Source: Rhizobiaceae bacterium
GTDB taxonomy: Bacteria > Pseudomonadota > Alphaproteobacteria > Rhizobiales > Rhizobiaceae
Length of the DNA stretch: 12,694 nt
Reading direction: 5' to 3'
Assembly: GCA_004299545.1 (NCBI GenBank)
Contig: SCRB01000340.1
Span: 1-12,694, forward strand
Part shown: piece by piece, positions 6,155 through 12,694 of the stretch
Position numbering within the stretch: position 1 is the stretch's first letter
Layout: the number at the start of each line of letters is the position of its first letter
Notes under the pieces: generated by a model
Seen by the model: the letters and a program-made list of their open reading frames with translations, nothing else
What the model was told of the DNA's origin: nothing
Databases searched by the model: none
Program-made: the position numbers and the translations under genes

Positions 6155-7377
6155 ATGCCGCATCGCCGCGGTGCCCCTGCCCGGAGGGGACCGACACGGA
6201 AATCGCCATCGTTGGCGCGGGACTTTCGGGAACACTCGCCGCGCACGTGCTCGGACGCGCCGGCTATCAGGTGACGCTGATCGACCGCCATCCCGTCTTT
6301 CCGCGAGAGTTCCGCGTGGAGAAGATCGCCGGCGACCAGATCGGGAAACTGCGGCGGATCGGTCTCATGGACAAGCTTGTCGCGGCGGCGATGCCGTTCG
6401 GCGAGATCGTCAATGCCCGCAAAGGGCGTATCCTCGACCGTACCCGCGCACAGCATTACGGCATTCTCTATGGCGACCTCGTCCAGGCCATGCGGGCGGA
6501 CCTGCCCGAAACCGTCCGCTTCGTCGCCGGCCGCGTCAGCAAGGTCGAGGCGGGCCCGGACCATCAGCGCGTCTCACTGCTGGGACAGGGGGAGGTGACG
6601 GCGCGCCTTCTGGTGCTCGCCACAGGCATGGGCGACGTTCTGCGCCGCGACCTCGATATCGAGCGGCGCTACATTCACCAAAGGCAATCATTGACGTTCG
6701 GCTTCAATATCCGGCCGGCGGATGCAGACGCGTTCAAATATCCCGCGCTAACCTATTACGGCGAGCGTCTTTCCGACGGCATCGACTATCTCAACCTGTT
6801 CCCTGCCGGCGGCACCACACGCGCCAATCTCTTCGTCTTTCGAGATCACCGCGATCCCTGGGTCAAGGCATTGCGTGAGAATCCGAAGGAAACGCTTGTC
6901 GAAACGCTGCCGGGCCTCACCCGGGTCTTTGGCGATTTCGAGGTTTTCGACAAGGTCGACAGCTGGCTCACCGATATCATGGTGGCCGACAGGTGCCGGC
7001 GTGACGGGGTGGTCCTGATCGGCGACGCCTACCAGACCTCCTGCCCGGCCGCCGGCACCGGCGTCAGCCGGCTTCTCACCGATGTGGAGCGCCTTTGCAT
7101 GGCCTATGTGCCGCAATGGATGGCCACACCCGGCATGGCGGCGGTGAAAATAGCCGCTTTCTACGACGATCCCGAAAAGCGCGCGATGGATATGCACGGG
7201 TTGCAGTTGGCGGATTTCCGCCGGAACCTGACGATCGACACCGGCTTGCGCTGGCAAGCCCGGCGGCAATTCCACTTCGGCCGACGGCGGATCATGAACG
7301 GGATCAACAGTCTCGGTCCGTCTTTTGCAACGAAACTGCGCAGCCTCCCGAAGCCGCGGATCAAACCTGCGGCATAA
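6151..7377 (+). CDS. FAD-dependent monooxygenase-like oxidoreductase (PF01494-type) in a polysaccharide locus
   Basis: The 408-residue protein starts with an FAD-binding Rossmann motif, IAIVGAGLSGTLAAHVLGRAG (18-38), followed by the acidic strand end VTLID (41-45) that binds the ribose. An ATG motif (LVLATGMGD, 154-162) follows. The flavin-monooxygenase GD motif is GDAYQTSCPAAGTG (291-304), where GD binds the FAD pyrophosphate and Pro-Ala-Ala-Gly-Thr-Gly caps the isoalloxazine. Length and order fit p-hydroxybenzoate-hydroxylase-fold enzymes. No signal peptide or clear membrane segment is visible. The substrate is unknown. Coupling by ATGA overlap to a GT26 transferase suggests it modifies a sugar or lipid-linked intermediate of the same polysaccharide, but this is positional inference. 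The C-terminal 60 residues are rich in Arg and Lys (RRNL, RRQFHFGRRR, KPRIKP), which could associate it with membrane or nucleotide substrates. The start is set by the Shine-Dalgarno at 6138-6142. Confidence 0.8.
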   Translation: MNAASPRCPCPEGTDTEIAIVGAGLSGTLAAHVLGRAGYQVTLIDRHPVFPREFRVEKIAGDQIGKLRRIGLMDKLVAAAMPFGEIVNARKGRILDRTRAQHYGILYGDLVQAMRADLPETVRFVAGRVSKVEAGPDHQRVSLLGQGEVTARLLVLATGMGDVLRRDLDIERRYIHQRQSLTFGFNIRPADADAFKYPALTYYGERLSDGIDYLNLFPAGGTTRANLFVFRDHRDPWVKALRENPKETLVETLPGLTRVFGDFEVFDKVDSWLTDIMVADRCRRDGVVLIGDAYQTSCPAAGTGVSRLLTDVERLCMAYVPQWMATPGMAAVKIAAFYDDPEKRAMDMHGLQLADFRRNLTIDTGLRWQARRQFHFGRRRIMNGINSLGPSFATKLRSLPKPRIKPAA

Positions 7378-7383
7378 TACTGG

Positions 7384-7419
7384 CGCTCCTTCCGAGGTAC
7401 GCTATCAAGGGACGGAGCG
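7384..7419. terminator. Stem-loop between convergent genes
   Basis: CGCTCC (7384-7389) pairs with GGAGCG (7414-7419). After one mismatch, TCC (7391-7393) pairs with GGA (7410-7412). It sits in the 61-base gap between two converging stop codons, where a bidirectional terminator is expected. No T tract follows on either strand, so confidence is low. Confidence 0.3.
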
Positions 7420-7438
7420 AGGAATGCCTGGCGGACGA

Positions 7439-8593
7439 TCAGGGCGTTTCCGGCTCGTCTGCGCGCGCCGGCGATCCGACCGCAGGCCGGGGGGGACGCT
7501 TTTCCTTGCCGGTCCCGAACAGGCGCCGCGCCATGGCCTTTGCCGCCGGTGATTTCTCCACAGCCATATGGGCGATATAGCCGAGCGGGCTTCCCACTCG
7601 GGAAATCTGCCACATCGGCGACGGCCGGGCGCCGAAGACACGCTTGTAAGGCTCGTCGCCGATCGTGAAATCGAGGCTGTGATCGCCTCGCTCGATGCAG
7701 TCGCGCGCAATCTGCTCGAACAGCAGGCTGCCGATCGACTGTTTCCTGTACCCTGCCTCGTCGAAACCGCCAAGGATGACAAGCAGGGAACCGCGGTGAG
7801 CAAGACCAAGCGCGCCGGCGATCGGTCGGTCGTCCATCCAGAAGGTGTAGGTCCGCGTGAAGCCACCAATGCCTTCCATGGCGACCGCCATGTAGAAATC
7901 GAAATAGGATGAAAGCTGCAGCAGGTCGGCCGGACCGTCGCTGCCGTCGAAACGCTTGCCGCGATAGAACTTGAGCGCATCGAAAGTCGACCGGATGGCG
8001 GCCGGCGTTCCGGCGCATTCGAACCGCGCCTCGCCCTTTCGCCCGAGTTGTCTCGATTTCTTGTCGAGTTCTTTCCGGTAGGATGGGTCGAGTTGCTGTT
8101 CCCGCCATGCGGCGAAGGTCGATTCCAGCCGGCTGGCATAGGCGCTCATGCCCATATTTTCGCGTTTCTCGATAGCGAAAAGACGCTCGAGCGGCAGCGC
8201 ACGGTCGGCCAGCTTGCCGATGCGCATGAGATCGTAAGGTCGCAAATGCGCCCGAATGGCGGTGACGGCGGCAACGTCGTTCAGTATGCGCGAGAACATC
8301 GCCTCGCCAACGACCGGCGATACATAGTCGGAAACGCGCATGTCGGCGAATTCCACGGTCTTCAGGAGCGCATACCGGCGCTTGACGAGGGGCAGAACCA
8401 TCGCGAGCTTCTTGTCGGTGCGGTGGCGCACGACGACGATCAGCGGCGTCGCGCCGCCTTGCCCTACGATCTTCCCATAGAGCTGGGCGAGCCAGATGGG
8501 ATGCTGGAACGCGGTAGCCGCCGAACCGGCGAACAGGTCGGCATATTCCAGCGATCGAAAATCAAACGAATTCTCGACTGTGACTTCAAACAT
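7439..8593 (-). CDS. CelD/BcsL-type GNAT acyltransferase (Acetyltransf_6) linked to polysaccharide biosynthesis
   Basis: The 384-residue protein matches the 'CelD/BcsL family acetyltransferase involved in cellulose biosynthesis' group. The N-terminal half begins FEVTVENSFDFRSLEYADLF and includes TAFQHPIWLAQLY (27-39), typical of these proteins. The C-terminal half is a GNAT fold (PF13480, about 175-320) with KELDKKSRQLGRKGEARFE (174-192), the YRKQSIGSLLFEQIAR cofactor-binding helix region (282-297) and the signature LDFTIGDEPYKRVFGA (307-322). Known relatives are cytoplasmic GNAT or FemAB-like enzymes, and a role in acyl decoration of an exopolysaccharide precursor is inferred from neighbours. 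ATG 8593 is chosen because family similarity starts there. ATG 8668 and TTG 8746 would add unconserved residues, and none has a strong Shine-Dalgarno. It converges on the FAD monooxygenase and diverges from the propeller-protein gene. Confidence 0.83.
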   Translation of the reverse strand: MFEVTVENSFDFRSLEYADLFAGSAATAFQHPIWLAQLYGKIVGQGGATPLIVVVRHRTDKKLAMVLPLVKRRYALLKTVEFADMRVSDYVSPVVGEAMFSRILNDVAAVTAIRAHLRPYDLMRIGKLADRALPLERLFAIEKRENMGMSAYASRLESTFAAWREQQLDPSYRKELDKKSRQLGRKGEARFECAGTPAAIRSTFDALKFYRGKRFDGSDGPADLLQLSSYFDFYMAVAMEGIGGFTRTYTFWMDDRPIAGALGLAHRGSLLVILGGFDEAGYRKQSIGSLLFEQIARDCIERGDHSLDFTIGDEPYKRVFGARPSPMWQISRVGSPLGYIAHMAVEKSPAAKAMARRLFGTGKEKRPPRPAVGSPARADEPETP

Positions 8594-8808
8594 AATATCA
8601 GGACCAGACAGACAGCTGTCACACCGTATCGACGATCTATTATGGCCCGCGTCAAGACGGGTCAGCATGTATTCTTGCAAGCTTGGTTTATGGAAGACCG
8701 GGGGCGCGGACTGCAACGTAACGTCAGGGTAAGCTTTTTCGGTCAAGTCATTGACGCCCGGTGGCGCGGAAGCCCGGATGATCGATGCGACGGCGGGCGG
8801 AGGGCGAA
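8594..8808. promoter_or_regulatory. Divergent promoter region with a 14-bp palindrome
   Basis: This 215-base gap separates two outward-facing genes and must hold promoters for one or both. GTCAA-GTCA-TTGAC (8742-8755) is a perfect dyad with a 4-base centre about 54 bases before the + strand start, a plausible operator. CTTGCAAG and a nearby AAGCTT add small palindromes around 8675-8685. I cannot assign -35/-10 elements with confidence. Confidence 0.4.
8799..8803 (+). promoter_or_regulatory. Ribosome binding site fixing the propeller-protein start
   Basis: GGAGG lies five bases before ATG 8809. It favours this start over the in-frame ATG at 8785, which has no such signal. Confidence 0.75.
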
Positions 8809-10302
8809 ATGCTGCCGATCGATGTCATAGTTCCGCAGACGGCTCCACGCCGATGGCAGAAGCTCGTCATCGAGCGGCTCAAGGCGGACGGATACGACAT
8901 TGCCGTACTCCACCAGCCCGGAACAGCCGGCTGGCCTGCCGTCGCGAGTGCCGCCTTCGCCTTCGAACGGCGCGTTTTCCGCCGCCACGGCCCGAGCCTT
9001 GCCGATGCGTTGCCGGCGATTCCGGCGGCCGTGTCCGGCCGTCCCGCGGAATTGCGGCTCGACCTGACCGGCCAAGCGACACCGTCGGACATTCCGACCA
9101 TAAGCCTCCTGTTCGACGGAGCCGGCCGGGATTTCGCCGCCGCGACGGCGGTTGCAGCCGGTGGATTGCCGACAATCGAAGCCATTCTCGATGCGAAAAC
9201 GGTGGTCGGCCGGGCCTTGCCGATGGTGGACAAGCGCGAATCGTCGGCGCTCGGCACCGAGGACGTTTTGGCCCGCGCCGTCACGCTGGCAGTTTCGATC
9301 CCCCGGGCTTTCGCCGAAGGCCGCCTGGCCGCGAACGAACCGTTGTCAAAAGGTGGCCGTCAGGGCGCCGGTGCCATGCGGTTCGCTTCCGCCTATCTCG
9401 GCTCCGCGCTACCACGCCTTGGACGCGAGGCCCTGCGGCGCCTGCGCTTTCGTCACGCGCATTGGCGTGTTGGCTTCCGGTTTACTGACGGGCCGGGCGT
9501 AGCGGAGACCGGCGCACTCGGAACCGGCTGGTCGGTTCTCCCCGACGCAGGCGACCATTTCTATGCCGATCCGTTTCCATTCCACTGGCAGGGCCGGTCC
9601 TTCATATTCGTCGAGGATTATCCCCACGCGACCGGAAAAGCCGTCATCTCCGCCGTTCCGTTCGATGCCAAGGGCGTTCCTCAAACACCGCAAGTCGTGC
9701 TGGAGGAGCCGCATCATCTTTCATACCCGCAGGTGTTCGAACGTGACGGCGACATCTGGATGCTGCCCGAAGGAAGCGGCGGCGGCCAGTTGACCCTTTA
9801 TCGCGCCTCGCCTTTCCCGGATCGCTGGGTCGCCGAAGCCGCCCTGCTCGAAGGCGAGATCTCCGATGCGACGCTTTTCGAGCATGACGGAACGCTCTGG
9901 TTGTTCGCGACCGACCGTGATGGCTACGGCAGCACGTCCGACACGTTGGTGGTTTTCTCTTCACGCGCACTTTCAGGGCCGTGGAAACCGCACCCCATGA
10001 ACCCGGTCATGATCGACCGACGCATGGCCCGCCCCGGCGGCGCGTTCGTGCGCAGGCGCGATGGCGGCATCGTTCTGCCGGTGCAGGATGGAACACTCGG
10101 CTATGGCGGCGGCCTCGGCCTATCCGAATTGCTGCAACTCGACGCGCAAACGGTGCGGTTGTCTCCGGCACGGCCTGTCGAGGCCGGCGGCGACTGGCCC
10201 TATCCGAAAATCCACACGCTCAACCGTGCCGGGCGTCTTGAAACGATCGACGGAATAGCGGCGGTGCGGAAAAGGGCTCAGGACAGGAGCAGCGCTTCGT
10301 AG
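8809..10302 (+). CDS. GINT1-type beta-propeller protein with a degenerate formyltransferase-like N-terminus
   Basis: The 497-residue protein has two parts. Residues 235-480 resemble the N-terminal domain of plant glucosamine inositolphosphorylceramide transferase 1 and its bacterial relatives, a five-bladed propeller of GH43/GH32-like fold. Blade signatures repeat: DHFYADPFPFHWQGRSFIFVED (249-270), LSYPQVFERDGDIWMLPEG (304-322), ISDATLFEHDGTLWLFATD (351-369) and ARPGGAFVRRRDGGIVLPVQD (407-427). The plant GT64 catalytic domain is absent. Residues 1-180 share the WQ...ERL (16-23) and FERRVFRRH (52-60) pattern of the formyltransferase-like domain usually fused in bacterial homologues. However, the conserved central catalytic-type segment is not recognisable, so that half looks degenerate. 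Databases may name it glucosamine inositolphosphorylceramide transferase, and that activity should not be assumed. No signal peptide is visible. Its 3' end overlaps the convergent GT4 gene by 25 bases. A role in recognising or modifying a surface glycan is inferred from context. Confidence 0.72.
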   Translation: MLPIDVIVPQTAPRRWQKLVIERLKADGYDIAVLHQPGTAGWPAVASAAFAFERRVFRRHGPSLADALPAIPAAVSGRPAELRLDLTGQATPSDIPTISLLFDGAGRDFAAATAVAAGGLPTIEAILDAKTVVGRALPMVDKRESSALGTEDVLARAVTLAVSIPRAFAEGRLAANEPLSKGGRQGAGAMRFASAYLGSALPRLGREALRRLRFRHAHWRVGFRFTDGPGVAETGALGTGWSVLPDAGDHFYADPFPFHWQGRSFIFVEDYPHATGKAVISAVPFDAKGVPQTPQVVLEEPHHLSYPQVFERDGDIWMLPEGSGGGQLTLYRASPFPDRWVAEAALLEGEISDATLFEHDGTLWLFATDRDGYGSTSDTLVVFSSRALSGPWKPHPMNPVMIDRRMARPGGAFVRRRDGGIVLPVQDGTLGYGGGLGLSELLQLDAQTVRLSPARPVEAGGDWPYPKIHTLNRAGRLETIDGIAAVRKRAQDRSSAS

Positions 10303-11372
10303 CCGGCGCACATTCTGGCCGGTGAATATTTGTCCCGCAGGCGACGGCCCGCGGCGGAAAGCCTGGCGGAAAGTTCGGGACTGGCGATCATGGCGGCAAG
10401 ACCCTTTGCCATGCCGGCGGCATCGCCCTTGACGAAAAGCGCCGCAGCCTCGCCGTCTTCGGCCGTCAGCACCTCGCGCAGGACGGCCAGGTCGGTGGCC
10501 ACAACCGGCAATCCGGAGATTGCCGCCTCGACACAGGCCAGGCCGAAGGTTTCGGTGATGGACGGGAAGGCGTAAACATCCCCGGCGGCCAGGAATTCGA
10601 AAATGCGCGCCGGCGGAACCTCTCCCACCAGATGCAGCCGATCCCCGACGCGCTTCTTCCCGGCAAGAGCCACAAGCGCTTCCTGCTCCGGTCCGACACC
10701 GGCAAGCGCGACATGGATGTCGGGCAGAAGACCGAGCGCCTCTATGAGCGCGCCGTGGTTCTTCGACGGCATCAGGCGGCCCGAGGAAACGACGAGCCGC
10801 ACCGAGGGAGGCAAACCGAACGCAACGCGCGCGGCTGCTTTTTCAAAAGCGCGGTCCGGGCTGGGGACACCGTGGTCGACACGCCGAAGGCGCTTTCTAT
10901 AGGCCCGTGGATAGCGGCCGAACTGCATCTCTGTCCATGCCGAATTGACGACATTCGCATGGTAAAGGCCGACCGCTCCCATCAGCTTGTCGATCTGCGA
11001 AAGCAGGCCCATGACCCCTCTGGTTTGCGGCGCGCCGCTTTGATTGGCGACGATGTGGCGAACGCCCGCCAGACGGGCGCCGACCGTGCCGAAGATGTTG
11101 CCGTAATGCTGATAGGTGATGACGGCATCAGGCCGCGTCTTGCGCAGATAATTCGCCAGGCCAACGGTCGCCCGGACCTGTCCGGGCAATCCTCTTGGCG
11201 GCGCGGAGAGAACGAAATCCGCATACGGATCGCGATCGTAGGCGTCCGTTTTTCTGTACATGAAAACGGTGCGCGCCTCGTGGCCCCGCGCTCGCAGCCC
11301 TTCGCCCACCATGTCGGAGACGCGTTGCGCGCCGGCGGCTTCCGCCTGCGTCTGAACCTGAACGATTCTCAC
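10278..11372 (-). CDS. GT4-family glycosyltransferase (GT-B fold)
   Basis: The 364-residue retaining glycosyltransferase has a variable N-terminal acceptor domain and a conserved C-terminal nucleotide-sugar domain (PF00534/PF13692). GRLMPSKNH (198-206) supplies the usual Arg199 and Lys204 that bind the diphosphate. AGVGPEQEAL (224-233) and HLVGEVPPARIFEFLAAGDVYAFPS (247-271) are typical. The E-x7-E motif is ETFGLACVE (Glu274, Glu282). The N-terminal VQTQAEAAGAQRVSDMVGEGLRARGHE is the classic start with the Gly-Ala loop. It should add a sugar to a lipid-linked repeat unit on the cytoplasmic face, but the donor and linkage cannot be read from sequence. The start is GTG at 11372 with a good Shine-Dalgarno (AAGGGG on the minus strand, 11384-11379, 6 bases away). 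That start overlaps the flippase stop as GTGA, so the two are translationally coupled. Confidence 0.9.
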   Translation of the reverse strand: MRIVQVQTQAEAAGAQRVSDMVGEGLRARGHEARTVFMYRKTDAYDRDPYADFVLSAPPRGLPGQVRATVGLANYLRKTRPDAVITYQHYGNIFGTVGARLAGVRHIVANQSGAPQTRGVMGLLSQIDKLMGAVGLYHANVVNSAWTEMQFGRYPRAYRKRLRRVDHGVPSPDRAFEKAAARVAFGLPPSVRLVVSSGRLMPSKNHGALIEALGLLPDIHVALAGVGPEQEALVALAGKKRVGDRLHLVGEVPPARIFEFLAAGDVYAFPSITETFGLACVEAAISGLPVVATDLAVLREVLTAEDGEAAALFVKGDAAGMAKGLAAMIASPELSARLSAAGRRLRDKYSPARMCAGYEALLLS

Positions 11373-12694
11373 GTACGGCCCCTTGCAAGGCCAGCCGGGG
11401 CATCTGGGTCGCGGGCATCGCCGGCGCGTGTCAAAAAGCCGAGGATCGACGGATTGATGCCGATCCTGCGCCTGGCGATCGCGACGCCAAAGGTCGTCCA
11501 GGCGATGACCGTCCCGGCAATGCCGACGGCTGCGCCGATGGGGCCGAAAAGATAGGTCGCTATTGCCGTTATGCAGAGCCCGACGACATTGACGATGACG
11601 AGAAGATTGAACAGGGCTTGCTGGAGGCCGGTCAGTTGCAGAAGAACCTCGATCGGGCCGCAGGCGGTGCCGTATGCTGCGCCGATACCGAAGACGACGA
11701 GCGTCGTGCGTATGGCCGGTGTTGCGTAGGCCGGATTGAAGAGCGACAGGATCAGGCCGCCGAAAACCCAGAAGACGATCAGGACAAGCAGTCCCATGAC
11801 GAAGCCGCCAAGTGCCGCAAGGCTGGTGATGCGCTGCACATGCGCCCTGTCGCCGCTGTAGAAGGCGGCGGAGATCTGCGGCGCCAGCGCCTGGTTGATC
11901 CCGTTGAGCGCGAGAGCGACGAAACGCGTGGTCCGTTCCGCCACGAAGATGGCGCCGGCAATTTCAGGACCCAGGATGGCAGCCACCAGCAACGTGCTGA
12001 TCTGGCCGAGCGCCGGGGGAAGCGAGGTGACACCCCAAAGGCCGAGAGTGACCGTCTTGAACTCGCTCCTCTGCATCTGCGTCAAGGGGCCGCGCTGTGC
12101 GCGTAGCGTATCGCGCAGCAGGGTGATTGTCTGCGGAACGACCGACACGACGAGCAGGCCGGCAGTCAGGGAAGTCGCCGCAACCGCGCTTATTTTGACA
12201 TGGGCGAAGTGCAGGGCGAGAACGGCGGCAATCGTCGCCGCGCGCCATATGATGTCCCGCGGCAACAGGCCCGTGACCAGGCGATTTTTCGCCCGGAAGG
12301 CGCCGGATGAAAATTCGGACCATCCCAGCGCGAACGACAGGACCGCTGCCGCCGCGCAAAGCGGACGCCATTCCGGCGTCGTTTCGCTAACGAACGGCAA
12401 AAACCCGACGATCAGGACAAGCAGGCTTGAAACGACAAGGCCGGCCAATGTCACGAGAATGGCGCGGGCAATCATGCCGTGCGCGGCGCCGAGATCGCCA
12501 TTGCCGGCATATTGGGGCCAGAAGCGCAGCACGGTGGCCTGCTGCCCGACCGAGGCGAAGTAGGAAACCAGGCTTGCCCCGGCATAAGTGGCGCTGAAGA
12601 GGCCGAACTGCCGCTCGTCCGTAATCATCGCCATCACCACGAACATCAGGAAGGCAAGGCCGGCGCTGGCGAATTTGATGACGATCGCAACCCC
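11369..12694 (-). CDS. MOP/Wzx-type polysaccharide flippase (5' end beyond window)
   Basis: The 441 residues visible are a polytopic membrane protein with about 12 hydrophobic segments and positively charged loops, as in the MOP flippase superfamily (PF01943/PF13440). It would move undecaprenyl-diphosphate-linked repeat units across the inner membrane. The frame stays open to the window edge, and residues before the first internal Met (GVAIVIKFASAGLAFLMFVV) form a natural first membrane segment. The real start is therefore upstream of the visible sequence, and only some 10-40 residues should be missing. Familiar features are MITDERQFGLFSATYAGASL after the first segment, ERTTRFVALALNGINQALAPQISAAFY in the middle and the C-terminal GPIGAAVGIAGTVIAW. 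The C-terminal tail is hydrophilic and variable. It is cotranscribed with the downstream GT4 gene through a 4-base overlap. The substrate is presumably built by this locus's transferases (inference). Confidence 0.88.
   Translation of the reverse strand, partial: GVAIVIKFASAGLAFLMFVVMAMITDERQFGLFSATYAGASLVSYFASVGQQATVLRFWPQYAGNGDLGAAHGMIARAILVTLAGLVVSSLLVLIVGFLPFVSETTPEWRPLCAAAAVLSFALGWSEFSSGAFRAKNRLVTGLLPRDIIWRAATIAAVLALHFAHVKISAVAATSLTAGLLVVSVVPQTITLLRDTLRAQRGPLTQMQRSEFKTVTLGLWGVTSLPPALGQISTLLVAAILGPEIAGAIFVAERTTRFVALALNGINQALAPQISAAFYSGDRAHVQRITSLAALGGFVMGLLVLIVFWVFGGLILSLFNPAYATPAIRTTLVVFGIGAAYGTACGPIEVLLQLTGLQQALFNLLVIVNVVGLCITAIATYLFGPIGAAVGIAGTVIAWTTFGVAIARRRIGINPSILGFLTRAGDARDPDAPAGLARGRT

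Noticed and set aside
8048..8830. 260-codon plus-strand frame opposite the acyltransferase gene
   Set aside because: It has no domain, it is antisense to a conserved GNAT protein, and it also runs across the divergent promoter region.
10632..11555. 307-codon plus-strand frame opposite the GT4 and flippase genes
   Set aside because: It is antisense to two well-supported genes and has no recognisable protein features.
1..12694. Insertion sequences, CRISPR arrays, tRNA or rRNA genes
   Set aside because: I looked for terminal repeats with transposase frames, regularly spaced repeats and cloverleaf or rRNA motifs, and saw none.

Overview
The window is G+C-rich apart from one A+T-rich promoter region. 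Its genes resemble those of a rhizobial alphaproteobacterium, most likely Rhizobiaceae. This rests on the gene families (PF10091 glucoamylase-family protein, WecG/TagA transferase, CelD-type acetyltransferase, Wzx-type flippase), their codon use and the tight ATGA/GTGA overlaps. I cannot name the genus. The theme is carbohydrate metabolism, with a glycan-processing half and a surface-polysaccharide half.

Left half (1-4927, + strand). The window opens in the N-terminal part of a short-chain dehydrogenase whose reading ends at a stop at 87-89. Directly after it, in another frame, comes the C-terminal 40% or so of a GMC-family flavin oxidoreductase. The middle of both genes is missing, so a deletion (or an assembly or engineered junction) lies near 80-98. 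Downstream, three intact genes follow in tight coupling: a GH39 beta-xylosidase-like hydrolase (712-2145), a PF10091/GH144-like beta-glucan-active protein (2142-3437) and a mercuric-reductase-like flavoprotein (3428-4927). The flavoprotein has serines in place of both redox cysteines. None of the hydrolases has a visible signal peptide, so the operon probably works on glycans in the cytoplasm, with the flavoenzymes supplying redox steps.

Middle (4928-5344). This gene-poor stretch holds a hairpin at the operon end, an unexplained inverted-repeat structure and an 80-bp A+T-rich segment with repeated TTAAC motifs. The last is the likely promoter for the next unit: a WecG/TagA/CpsF glycosyltransferase (about 5345-6154) coupled by ATGA to an FAD-dependent monooxygenase-like protein (6151-7377).

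Right half (7378-12694). A CelD/BcsL-type GNAT acyltransferase (minus, 7439-8593) is divergent from a two-part protein (plus, 8809-10302). That protein has a degenerate formyltransferase-like N-terminus and a GINT1-type beta-propeller C-terminus, but no GT64 domain. It converges, with a 25-bp overlap, on a minus-strand pair: a GT4 glycosyltransferase (10278-11372) and a MOP/Wzx-type flippase (11369 to beyond the window edge). Together the right-half genes look like part of a Wzx/Wzy-type exopolysaccharide locus: GT26 and GT4 transferases, a flippase, an acyl-decorating enzyme, a putative flavin-dependent modification enzyme and a glycan-associated propeller protein. The initiating transferase, polymerase and export genes are not in this window.
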